Assembly: GCA_963580285.1 (NCBI GenBank)
Contig: OY757020.1
Span: forward strand, 98,087,497-98,151,496
Direction of reading: 5' to 3'
DNA length: 64,000 nucleotides
DNA from: Lucinisca nassula
Taxonomy: Eukaryota > Mollusca > Bivalvia > Lucinida > Lucinidae
Under the pieces are notes generated by a model. The model had not been told where the DNA came from. It saw only the letters and a program-made list of their open reading frames with translations, and did no database searches. Numbering within the stretch: position 1 is the first letter of the stretch; the number at the start of each line of letters is the position of its first letter. The position numbers and the translations under genes were made by a program. Shown piece by piece: positions 55,364 through 64,000 of the stretch.

Positions 55364-58306
55364 TCAGGCGAATGCTTGGCCCTTCTCTGTTAATTTGTGA
55401 AGAGGTTTGGCAATTTCTGAAAATTGAAAAATGAAGCGTCTATAATAACTACATAGCCCAAGAAATGAGCGAACATCACGTACGCACTTTGGTACTGGCC
55501 AATTCCGTACAGCCTCTGTTTTCTTGGGGTCTGTTTTAATGCCTTGAGCTGTGACAATATGTCCCAAAAATTCCACCTCAGTTGCAAACAATTTACACTT
55601 TCTAGGCTTCAGTTTAAGACCCGCTTCTCTAAATCTTTCGAACACTTTGCTCAAATTCTCAATCATGTTATTAAATGATACTCCCGTGACAATTATGTCA
55701 TCTAGATAGATCAAACATATCTGCCAATGCAGGCCTGCCAAAACCGTCTCCATCAGCCTCTCGAACGTTGCAGGCGCGTTACAAAGACCAAACGGCATTA
55801 CTTTGAACTCGAATAAGCCTAACCTGCTCGAAAATGCAGTTTTCTCGCGATCTGTATCATCTACGTCCACCTGCCAATGACCTGAATTCATATCAAGGCA
55901 CGAAAACCACTTATTTCCGGCAAGCTGGTCTAAAGATTCATCCACCCTTGGTAGGGGATACGCGTCCTTGATAGTTATATCATTCAGGCGTCTATACTCC
56001 ACACAGAACCTCTGTGTGCCGTCTTTCTTTTTCACTAAAACAATGCTGCTAGCCCATGGACTTTTTGACGGTTGAATGACATCTTTGTCTAGCATCTCTG
56101 TGATCTGCTGATCGACCTCTGTATTCATATGCACTGGGACCCATCTGGGAGGTTGTTTAATTGGCCGGGCATCCCTAGTAGGTATCTTGTGCTTGATGAT
56201 CCCAGTTCGTCCTAGGTCTGAATCATTCTTTGAAAACACATCTGAGTATTTTGATATCAGCTTGGCAACCTCATGCTGCTGTTCAGGATTTAAGTCTATG
56301 CAAGTCCTTTTACACAGATCTTGTAAGTGCTCTGGCACAGTTATACTAGTTTTAGTGATTGTCAAGTCTGGCTTTAACTTTCGTACTTCAGTCACTGGAC
56401 TTGCTGTCGCCACATGTGTACCTTCATAAACTGTTTGACACTCGTTTGTAAGGTTCATAATTCGTATGGGCAAGTCCTGTCGCCCATGAGTAAGACTCTT
56501 TGCCCCTAAAAATGTTCCTTTTCCAAGCAATTTATCGGCAGGCTCTATCAAACATAAATCTTCCTTTAAAATTGCCTTTTCTGATACTTTGCCAGGAATT
56601 ATTAATTCCGATCTGGCTGGTATTGTTACTTTTTCTGATACCACTACCCTATAACACCCTAATGAGCCTTGGCAGCTTAATGGGCACTTCTTTTCTTTAA
56701 TGATTAAATTATTTGTTTCAATATCAATATGACCCTTTTCTTGCTTTAAAAAGTCTAGCCCAAGTATAACATCAGATTCTACATCTGCAACAATAACATT
56801 GCAAACACATTTCATTCCACCAATTATCAGCTCAACTTTTGTTCTTCCTTTAACCCTAAGTGGAGTTCCTGATGCAGATACAATTTCTCTGCTGAAGTCC
56901 TGTAGGTCTGATGAATGATCTTCAATCAGGTGCCATGCTCTTGTTGAAACTATACTTAGTGTCGCTCCTGTATCGACTAAGCAATCTACATCATACCCAT
57001 TCAATCTAGCTTTTGCATATAGTCCTGCTCCTTGAAAATTAGTTACATTAATTTTTCCATTTTCATCCGACTCGGTTTTGTCTGTTTGCAATTTCTTATA
57101 TTTAGGACAATTGTAACGGAGATGGTCTTCTGGGCCGCAATCAAAACACTTACGTCTGGCATTCTGGTGTCTCGCACCAGGTCTCGAATTAAAATTTCGC
57201 CTTCTAGGGTTGAACGTGTTTGAACCGCCCCCAGAAGCATGTGAGTTATTACGCTGAGACAATATTTCTAGGGATTTTTGCATGCTTACCATAGTTTCTT
57301 TCAACTCCTTTAGCTCACTGTTTGGCAGTGTTGATGTATGCGAAGATGAATCTTGATCATTTACTGACCGCATGAAACCTTGACCCTCAGCATGCTTACG
57401 TTCTGCTTTATTAAAAGCTTCAAGTTCTACTGCGTGTCGCACAGCCATATTTAAGCTTGTTGGGCGAGCCTGTTTTATTCTTAACCTCATATCAGAACTT
57501 ACAAGAGCATCAATGAATTGCTCTTTAGCGAGGGTCTCGCGAACATCTGATGGGGCTGTTGGGTAGGCTAAGTTTGTCAGTCGCCAAACATCTTGTCCGA
57601 GCTCAGTTAGAGATTCAGAAGAACGTTGTCTCCTTTCCTTCATTTGCACCCTATATAGTTCCGTCTGATTGGGTGGAGCAAATCTTTCTTCAAGTGCTTT
57701 TGAAAGTTCTGTGTAGTCACTTGATTTGTTTGCCAGGTTTCCAAATACACCTTGAGCTTGGCCTCGCAATGACACAGCTAAGTAAAGCCCTTTTTCCTTG
57801 TCAGACCATCCATTTATCTCCGCGCAAGCATCGAAATGCGCCTTATAGTCCGACCAATGTCCGGTACCATCATAAGTTGCAGGCTTTATTTTCGACCCAA
57901 CATTTTTCTTGCTCGACGATAAAGTATCAGCCTCATGTTTTTGCTTTTGTTTTGGAGTTGATGTCAAAGGATTAAAGTCATTTTGGTTAGTACCGGCGCG
58001 CCCAGCCTGTTCCAGCATTTGCGCGGTTCTTCCAACCTGGGGTGTGAGGCAAGGAGGTGTTCTCAAACCTGTTCTATTATGAACATATTCTGGAACCTTT
58101 GTTGACAGTTTTCGTGGCCTTGTCTTTTGCAATTGAGGGCTTGGCATGTGTCCAGAATCACCATCTTGCACATTCAGATCATGCAACTGTCTTTCAAGCA
58201 TTGTAATTTCAGTATTTAATTTGCTCATCTCATTTTGCAACCTTATTGTTTCAAGCCGCCTGTCCATACTAAGCATTCTACTCTCAAATTCAGTAGTCTC
58301 ATCCAT
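55364..58306 (-). CDS. gag-pol: Ty3 gag-pol, proximal part: Gag, protease, RT
   Basis: 980 residues in one frame, so gag and pol are fused rather than frameshifted. The N-terminus (about 10-45) is heptad-rich and likely coiled coil. A retrotransposon-gag-like region covers about 140-300. One CCHC zinc knuckle: C387, C390, H395, C400. Protease: DTGA at 445-448 and ILGLDFL at 514-520. RT: FCVEYRRLN (767-775), LDMNSGHWQ with Asp805, MPFGLCNAPATF (837-848) and YLDD at 867-870. Downstream is the RT connection region (VEFLGH, FLGLCSYYRRF). The frame ends at a TGA (55,364-55,366) where Ty3 relatives usually have Trp at the start of RNase H. Start chosen: first Met after the PBS, about 58 bp inside it. 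Proteins would form virus-like particles and copy the RNA in the cytoplasm. Confidence 0.95.
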   Translation of the reverse strand: MDETTEFESRMLSMDRRLETIRLQNEMSKLNTEITMLERQLHDLNVQDGDSGHMPSPQLQKTRPRKLSTKVPEYVHNRTGLRTPPCLTPQVGRTAQMLEQAGRAGTNQNDFNPLTSTPKQKQKHEADTLSSSKKNVGSKIKPATYDGTGHWSDYKAHFDACAEINGWSDKEKGLYLAVSLRGQAQGVFGNLANKSSDYTELSKALEERFAPPNQTELYRVQMKERRQRSSESLTELGQDVWRLTNLAYPTAPSDVRETLAKEQFIDALVSSDMRLRIKQARPTSLNMAVRHAVELEAFNKAERKHAEGQGFMRSVNDQDSSSHTSTLPNSELKELKETMVSMQKSLEILSQRNNSHASGGGSNTFNPRRRNFNSRPGARHQNARRKCFDCGPEDHLRYNCPKYKKLQTDKTESDENGKINVTNFQGAGLYAKARLNGYDVDCLVDTGATLSIVSTRAWHLIEDHSSDLQDFSREIVSASGTPLRVKGRTKVELIIGGMKCVCNVIVADVESDVILGLDFLKQEKGHIDIETNNLIIKEKKCPLSCQGSLGCYRVVVSEKVTIPARSELIIPGKVSEKAILKEDLCLIEPADKLLGKGTFLGAKSLTHGRQDLPIRIMNLTNECQTVYEGTHVATASPVTEVRKLKPDLTITKTSITVPEHLQDLCKRTCIDLNPEQQHEVAKLISKYSDVFSKNDSDLGRTGIIKHKIPTRDARPIKQPPRWVPVHMNTEVDQQITEMLDKDVIQPSKSPWASSIVLVKKKDGTQRFCVEYRRLNDITIKDAYPLPRVDESLDQLAGNKWFSCLDMNSGHWQVDVDDTDREKTAFSSRLGLFEFKVMPFGLCNAPATFERLMETVLAGLHWQICLIYLDDIIVTGVSFNNMIENLSKVFERFREAGLKLKPRKCKLFATEVEFLGHIVTAQGIKTDPKKTEAVRNWPVPKCVRDVRSFLGLCSYYRRFIFQFSEIAKPLHKLTEKGQAFA

Positions 58307-58364
58307 TTTATCTCAAATAATTCACTAGTAGCGTAGATGCGTTATAACTGTATGTTATAAAAAT

Positions 58365-58382
58365 ATCCCACGGCTGCCACCA
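58365..58382 (-). promoter_or_regulatory. Primer-binding site for tRNA-Leu
   Basis: The plus strand reads ATCCCACGGCTGCCACCA, the 3' end of a tRNA-Leu including CCA with one mismatch as I recall the metazoan tRNA. On the element strand it lies five bases inside the LTR end, where reverse transcription would be primed. Confidence 0.82.
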
Positions 58383-58387
58383 AATTC

Positions 58388-59055
58388 TGTAACGTGTACC
58401 GTGCAATGTATGGGCAAGGTAATAGATATATGAATTTTCCACAGGTTTATGATTGGTACAATATGAATGGTATGGTTAAAGGGTTAGACAATAAATTTCC
58501 TTAAAGCTTCTTTGCTTGAAGTAAAAGAAATGATTGGAGAGAACAAAAAAATGATTGGTACAATTATCTGAATCGCGGTATAAACAAGTTTGAAACAATC
58601 AATTCATTGCAGCTTCAACAGCTTTGCTTTATGCCTAGCCTCAACTCTGTATATACTTCTTTGGTATGAGACCGAAGGTATGAGACCTACAGTACGAAAC
58701 CTTCTCTATGGAACCTGTATTATACTAGGTATCAGCTCAACAAGGAGAATTCTTAATTCTGAGCAGTGCTGCAACTTAAAGAATACTCCAATGCCTTGCT
58801 GGACCCTTTCTCTATATATTCCAAATTCAAGCAATACCTGCGACCCGGTATGCTCTGCTAGGTTTATAGGACTATCTGATCTGAGTTTGCACTGCAACTT
58901 AGATAGCCTATTTCACCTTGCAATATATTTTACCAAAGTCCCAATGATACTCCTTGAATCAACTGCGATGTGCACTCTTCGACGACAGACAGACAACTCA
59001 CTGTGGGCGCCGATATTCGCTTTATATATACCCGTGATCACGTGACCATATTACA
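58388..59055 (-). repeat. 5' LTR of the Ty3 element (single copy seen)
   Basis: On the element strand it begins TGTAATATGGTCACGTGATC, has a TATA-like TATATATAAAG about 25 bases in, and ends CGGTACACGTTACA just before the PBS. The TGTAA...TTACA ends fit an LTR. The inner boundary is firm because of the PBS; the outer boundary is inferred since no second LTR is available. Confidence 0.72.
59019..59031 (-). promoter_or_regulatory. TATA box of the LTR promoter
   Basis: TATATATAAAGCG on the element strand, near the start of U3. It would drive RNA pol II transcription of the element. The short distance from the LTR edge is unusual and depends on the inferred LTR start. Confidence 0.55.
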
Positions 59056-59408
59056 ACGTCACCTTCTCGGTGCTTTCCGTAACTCCGAACATGACCGACA
59101 GCTTCCAACGGCCTTCAATAAGCGTCCCTCATACTGTTAAATTTAATAAGCGTCTGATTGATCTACAACTGATTAGCCGTTTATTTCAGTATTAACCTCA
59201 ATTTTCTCGATAGAAAGGCCAGGCATAAAGTAAAGAATCAATTTTAACAATATTATATGGCGTAATCGGGCAGTGACACAAAGTTATAAAGAAATTACAA
59301 TAATGTTTACCGTTTGGAGCAGACGTTCAATTCGACTTCCGTTTTGTACAAGTAAGACTTTCAAAAAAACAAAAGGTATAACTAATCACCGAACCAACTT
59401 TGTTACAT
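59056..59408. other. Flank between LTR and segmental duplication
   Basis: No gene seen. AATAAGCGTC occurs twice, near 59,119 and 59,146. Confidence 0.45.
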
Positions 59409-60240
59409 AGGAAAATAGCCGCGCTGAGGTCAGAGTATTGCGTCAGAGTGTTATCTATAGAATTTGGACTGGAATCAAGTGTTGTGTTTGACAACCAGTG
59501 TAGACACAGATCAGACGCCGTTGAATGCGATGTCTGATCATGGTCTACCGTGTTTGCTTACGTACGCGATATCGTATCAGGGTCTATACAAATATCTTAC
59601 AATGCAGGTCTGTAAAAGTTAGTGTTGACGGGGACGTTAAACTTTAAATCAAACAAGTAAAACTGTAAAAGTTAAGCGAAATGTCAACAGTTTACTTACC
59701 GTTCAGGATCATTTTCCAACCTAGACTCAGATACAAGTGCTTCAGTGCTTTGATTTATAAAAGCTTGATATTTTTCATTATTTCGGCTGCAAATGTAGAT
59801 TGCGGGTGCTCGTTAGAATCATCCGCAATGGTTCAGTGGTAGTTTTTTACGAATGTAGGAAAAAAAGTCACAGGGGGGGAAAAAGTTTGGGAAAAACAGT
59901 CACGGAAAAACAAGTCACAAAATTTGTTTGAATAATGTTTTCATTAGTGTTATGTGAGTAGCTTACTGAAAAGCATGATTCAAAATTAAGTGTTGACAAC
60001 GATGAACAACTACAGGCAACGGAGTATTCCATCCTTGTTGATCCCTTAGAGTCTTCACATTTCTGTATTACGCCCGTGCCACTGCTAAAATGTCATCTTT
60101 CATGTCAGATATAACATAAGTTAGATGGAAACTTTTGACAGTCTTTGTTATTTTAGCCTAAATATAGACTATGGGTCGTTGTTAGGACAGCCTCAATGGG
60201 GTGGTGCAATCTATGTTTTTGAACCGAAAATAAGGCATAT

Positions 60241-60541
60241 TTTGTTTGTTTGATTTGAGGTTTAACGTCCACGTCAACACTGTAAAGGTCATTTTGGGGA
60301 CGTTGCTTCCAATTTTGTGGGACTTTTACCCGACATTGAGATGAAATGACATCTCAAGCCCTGTCGCCCAATGAAACCAATAGGGTTTATAAGCATGGAC
60401 GGTCCGCCTCGCACCGCGGTTCCTGGACGGGCTTAGATATTCTAAGCGGTTTACCAGTACTAGTGTGCGGGCCGGATTCAGCTCTGCGTGGAAGCATCGT
60501 GCAGCCCATATATTTCTTCAAGCCCCTATGGGCGGGGGCTT
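60241..60541 (-). mobile_element. SINE-1, insertion specific to copy 2, 14-bp TSD
   Basis: TTTGTTTGTTTGATTTGAGG to CCCCTATGGGCGGGGGCT. AAAATAAGGCATAT is at 60,227-60,240 and 60,542-60,555. Copy 1 has a single uninterrupted AAAATAAGGCATAT (about 25,406), the empty site. Confidence 0.96.
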
Positions 60542-60689
60542 AAAATAAGGCATATAATGACTGTTATGTGTTATATGAGGTTCTTATTGATAAGTTCGAA
60601 TCCAGAATATTGGCAATGACTAACGAGGACTGACCACGGAGTTTCCCATCTTTTAAGACACTTAAGAGTCTTGACATTACAATTGCATA

Positions 60690-60965
60690 ACGAAAACAGG
60701 CCTATATAATTTTGACCCCCCTTGAACCGCACTTTTATATAGTAAAACTGGGGTTTACAGGGGTAAACCTTATTTTTCTTATTCCTGCTCTATAGATTGT
60801 GGGTACTCGCTAGAACCGCCTCGATGAGGCGGTGCTAACGAGTGCCCACAATCTATATTTTGAGCAGAAATAAGAAAAATATCACAATTTTTCATCTTGA
60901 ACTTTTTATTTTTTTCGGCGATAAAGGTGGCAATGTATTTGTATAGGCGTGTTTGCGTAATGATA
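60690..60965 (+). mobile_element. MITE-H, copy 2 duplicate
   Basis: Same as 25,548-25,824 with a few substitutions, for example in the hairpin arm (ACTCGCTAGAACCGCC). Confidence 0.85.
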
Positions 60966-62860
60966 CGCCCGTAAGATTAAACTTAGCTAGAAGTAGCATT
61001 TTTCGGATGAACGCATTTTTTCTTATTTCTGTCACAAATATACATCGTGGGTGCTGAATCGAACCGGCTCAGTTAGATGCTTCTAACAGGTACCCACAAT
61101 CTATATTTATAAGCAAAAATGAGGACTGTAATGGATAATCCGTAAACCCCATTTTTCTATATATAGGTTTGGGTTTACCGGGGTATACGCAACAAATTAG
61201 GTAGACAGGACCAATATTCATACCTTTGAGCAAGTTATATAAACACTGAATTAATTGACAATAACCAACCATCTTTAACATGGCATCAGAAACATTGATT
61301 AATGTACAATCTTTTATTAGTGGATTTTTTTTCTATATTTTTTATTTGTGAATTTTTGTTCCGTGATTTTTTTTTCCTGTGACCAGTTTTTATTACCTCA
61401 TATTAACTTGCCTGTGCATCGAATAACCTTGTAAAAATGATCTTATTTTAATCAAACATTATTTGCGAAATTAAATTTTCTTTTGTAGTTTTATATATTT
61501 ATTATTTTCATTTTTTTTATTTTTTTTATTATTTTTTTTTGTGTGTATTTATTTTTATGTATTTGGAGACAGTATAAAAGAGTCCTGGCAATGCATTTTC
61601 TACACTTATTACATCCAGCAAAGACACATATCAGCCTAAACATCTGGGTTGTCTGATCGGAGTCCTCACTAGGTGCACGAAGAAACAATGGGTCCTACTC
61701 AGCATGCCCAAGGAAATTGGTGTGAGTCCGACCGTCCAGTGCATATTAGCCTTTTGGTTTCATTTGGCGGCAGGGCTTGAGCTTTGTCTGGTAAAAGTCC
61801 TACAACATTGAAAGGAACGTCTCCAAAATGACCCTTTTAGAGTTTACGGGGACGTTCAATCTCAATTCAGTAAAAAAAAAGTAAACAAAATAAAAAAAAG
61901 AAAAGAAACTACCCATAATGCGCATCGCGAATGTAGACCTTGCTGTGTTCAGGCTGATTAGTGATGAATATCGTCGATAAAGCAGGTGTCAGTTTCGTAA
62001 TCGTGTGTATAACGAGCGTTGCTGAGGTAGCAAACCACTATTCCAAGCTGTCTGCGAGACTCGGACACGCAGCGGACGAAGTTTTTTGAGCCGTAACAAA
62101 TATTACACTTTGCAACCCTTCTCTTTTGTGTTATCACTGCATTGTGACTTGCCACAGAATAATTTGAAGCTGGTTTCTATAGCTTGTACACTGTACAGCC
62201 AATGTAGTGGCTATGTAAACAAATCCTACCCCACCCACTTCTGCTGCTTTTTTTTACCATTTTCTGCTGTTTTCAAGGAAGCACTGGCAGCACACTGCAT
62301 TTGCAAGGACAATTGTCAGCATTCAGCTCTATTGTACACCTACCAAAAATGAAAGGGGGCTAGAAATTGACCCCTGCCAGCCGTTTACTTTTTTAGCAAT
62401 ATCCAAATGAAGTCTGACAGCTATTTTAAACAGAAAGTGTAGCGATAAATTCGTATAGCAGTAGTTTCGTAGTTTCAGTTACATCCCTTGATATCCAGGT
62501 CACGTGACCATGAATTAATTCATATTTCTCCACAATGACACAAAAACAATACACTGAATTCAAGATATTGCTTTCATAATTGCCAAACAGTATTTAGACA
62601 CTGAATTTGATCCCTACTCTTACTTATGAAGAAATTTCCCCATGTGCACAGGCTGGAAACTGTGTACTGCTACCTTTAAGACAAATATGACTTTTCTCAA
62701 AGGTGTCAAATTGGTAGTAATTCCACCTTATTATGATAGTTTAATTGTGGAATCAAAGAAAAACATTAATAATTGTCATTATTAGCTCACAACACAGCTG
62801 CTAGCAGTCAATCTCAGCTGAGAGAAGCTGTGGATACCCCAGCATACAAGACACAATTAC

Positions 62861-63085
62861 GGGCCTCTGTGGCCTATTGGATAGAGAGCTGACTCTTAAT
62901 CATTAGTTCTGTCAAGGTTGTGGTGGGGAGCCTGCCTCGGGTCACACGATGTGATACACCAAGTTCTGCAACTGGAGGTCAGGGTGTTTTTCTCCGGATA
63001 CTCCGGTTTTGCCACCTATGGTGCAAAATCAGCTCGATATCAGTGAAATAATCTCGAAAAATCCCCCCCCCCCCTGCAAGAAAAC
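62861..63085 (+). mobile_element. SINE-2, diverged, inside the TIR element
   Basis: GGGCCTCTGTGGCCTATTGG, GCTGACTCTTAATCATTAGT, AAGTTCTGCAACTGGAGGTC and TTTTTCTCCGGATACTCCGG. It ends in a C-run and AAACCAAACAAAAAC. Confidence 0.83.
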
Positions 63086-63300
63086 CAAACAAAAACAAGA
63101 CAAGACAATTATTTTACGCGTTGGGTTGTTTATAGTAATTTATTATAAAAAATGACTCTTTCTTGCAAACAGTGAGGGCCCTCATCATACGCACCAATTT
63201 AGGCCGACGACTGATGTGGGGGTGCACTATTTGCTAGTGTCTTAGTTTGGGATTTCCTGTTAAAACTAGGTTAACAACAGTTGGTTACCTGTAACTATTT
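63086..63300. other. Interior of the TIR element, no gene
   Basis: A weak GATCAGACGC-type hairpin relic near 63,170-63,230. Confidence 0.4.
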
Positions 63301-63374
63301 GTTACGGCTCAAAAAAACCTTGTCCGCTGCGCATCAAAGTCTCGCTGACAGCATGGAATACGGTGCTTTGCGAC

Positions 63375-63742
63375 TAATCAACACCATTTCAGTATTACGG
63401 CTTTCCAGGCTGAAAATGAGAGAAAATTAATCATTTAAAATCTATCGTTTGTACACGAAATGCCCAAAATATTGGTCAAAATGGGTTTAATCACCTTTAA
63501 TTTAAGATTGAATAAGCTTTGACAGCACCAAAATGATTAACAAACATCTAGACTAAAATTCTGATTTTGGAGTTGTCTCCCTTACCTCAGACCCTACCTG
63601 TAGGCTTACATACAAATTTCAGTTTTATGACCCTATTTCATCAGAAACAATGGTGTTTTTGTCTAAAATATTGATTCTGGTAAAGGAGTAGATAAAAAAG
63701 ATTGTCCTAAATGGCACTTTGAAATTTGACATATTGGTTAAT
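63375..63742. other. Spacer between two TIR-element copies
   Basis: No gene recognised. Confidence 0.45.
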
Positions 63743-64000
63743 GGTAGCAAACCACTATTCCAAGCTGTCTGCGAGACTCGGACACGCAGCGGACGAAGTT
63801 TTTTGAGCCGTAACAAATATTACACTTTGCAACCCTTCTCTTTTGTGTTATCACTGCATTGTGACTTGCCACAGAATAATTTGAAGCTGGTTTCTATAGC
63901 TTGTACACTGTACAGCCAATGTAGTGGCTATGTTAACAAATCCTACCCCACCCATTTCTGCTGCTTTTTTTTACCATTTTCTGCTGTTTTCAAGGAAGCA
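63743..64000 (+). repeat. Second copy of the TIR-element left end, runs off the window
   Basis: Matches 62,026-62,283 at a constant offset of 1,717 bases with only a few substitutions and no indel. Confidence 0.92.

Larger units (their letters stand above)
53069..59055 (-). mobile_element. Ty3/gypsy-type LTR retrotransposon, 3' LTR not found
   Basis: Order on the minus strand: LTR (59,055-58,388), primer-binding site, gag, protease, RT, RNase H, integrase, zinc-finger tail. The 3' end stops at an (AT)n run fused to an inverted repeat X. I find no polypurine tract or second LTR downstream, so the copy looks truncated or rearranged at its 3' end. No env-like frame is present. Confidence 0.92.
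59409..62028 (+). repeat. Segmental duplication, copy 2
   Basis: Matches 24,571-26,884 in order and orientation. Differences: a G-run shortened to eight, small substitutions, and a 301-bp SINE-1 with TSD. Its right edge coincides with the start of the TIR element at 62,027. Copy 2 lies directly upstream (by element orientation) of the Ty3 LTR. Confidence 0.93.
62027..63374. mobile_element. Non-autonomous element with TIRs of about 72 bp
   Basis: Left terminus GTAGCAAACCACTATTCCAA and TGAGCCGTAAC at 62,089. The inverse, imperfect, is at 63,301-63,374 (GTTACGGCTCAAAAAAACCT to GGTGCTTTGCGAC). The interior holds a SINE-2 and no coding region that I can name. No convincing TSD, so the superfamily is open. 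Confidence 0.65.

Noticed and set aside
58590..59045. 151-residue plus-strand frame
   Set aside because: Antisense to the LTR; no motif recognised.
62086..62352. 88-residue Cys-rich frame
   Set aside because: Sits within a repeated TIR-element end also present at 63,743; no signal of a protein family.
62026..64000. LTR pair 1.7 kb apart
   Set aside because: The repeats are direct, but an inverted copy closes the first at 63,374 and no PBS or pol is present, so a TIR element in two copies fits better.

Overview
The window looks like an intergenic, repeat-saturated stretch of an animal genome, most probably a marine bivalve mollusc. The reasons are tRNA-derived SINEs with a V-SINE-type central block (a superfamily described in bivalves), elements built from tandem repeats carrying ACGGACGGAC blocks, many hairpin MITEs, long dinucleotide microsatellites, and AT-rich sequence without operons or ribosome-binding sites. 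The taxon is an inference. I recognise no host protein-coding exon, rRNA or functional tRNA gene. Every coding region that can be supported belongs to a transposable element.

Layout. 0-4.4 kb: a CR1/L2-like LINE 3' end, a (CT)n tract and a 5'-truncated SINE. 4.4-16.6 kb: two inverted copies of one element, here called element E. The right copy (13.85-16.37 kb) is compact. The left copy (4.47-12.06 kb) is interrupted by a 1.9-kb tandem-array element, a 2.6-kb insertion, a SINE and a MITE. A foldback repeat and a tandem hairpin array lie between them. 17-24.5 kb: SINEs, a Penelope-like reverse transcriptase (18,348-20,051), GC-rich hairpins, an (AT)n tract and repeat X. 24.57-26.88 kb: first copy of a recent segmental duplication. 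27-36 kb: another tandem-array element, a dead mariner, palindromic MITEs and a 21-22 bp minisatellite. 36-52 kb: nested SINEs and MITEs, a diverged duplication (41.9-43.9 versus 50.5-51.6 kb), a CCGG-rich block and a pogo-type MITE. 53.07-59.06 kb: a Ty3/gypsy-type retrotransposon on the minus strand with LTR, tRNA-Leu-like primer site, gag-pol with one in-frame TGA, C-terminal zinc fingers and no visible 3' LTR. 59.41-62.03 kb: second copy of the recent duplication, with a clean SINE insertion. 62.03-64.0 kb: a TIR-bounded element and the start of another copy.

How the parts relate. The autonomous-type genes (Ty3 gag-pol, Penelope-like RT, LINE, mariner) are each truncated or broken in this window. 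Non-autonomous families make up most of the identifiable sequence. Several insertions can be dated relatively because an empty site is present: in the other copy of the recent duplication, in the opposite arm of element E, or in a second copy of the host repeat. Family names used below: SINE-1 (about 300 bp, CAAA tail), SINE-2 (tRNA-Lys-like V-SINE type), SINE-3, SINE-4, SINE-5 (other tRNA-headed SINEs), MITE-H (ends like CATTACGAAAACACGCCTATA and a central hairpin), element E, repeat X. All comparisons were made by eye, so boundaries of diverged copies are approximate.
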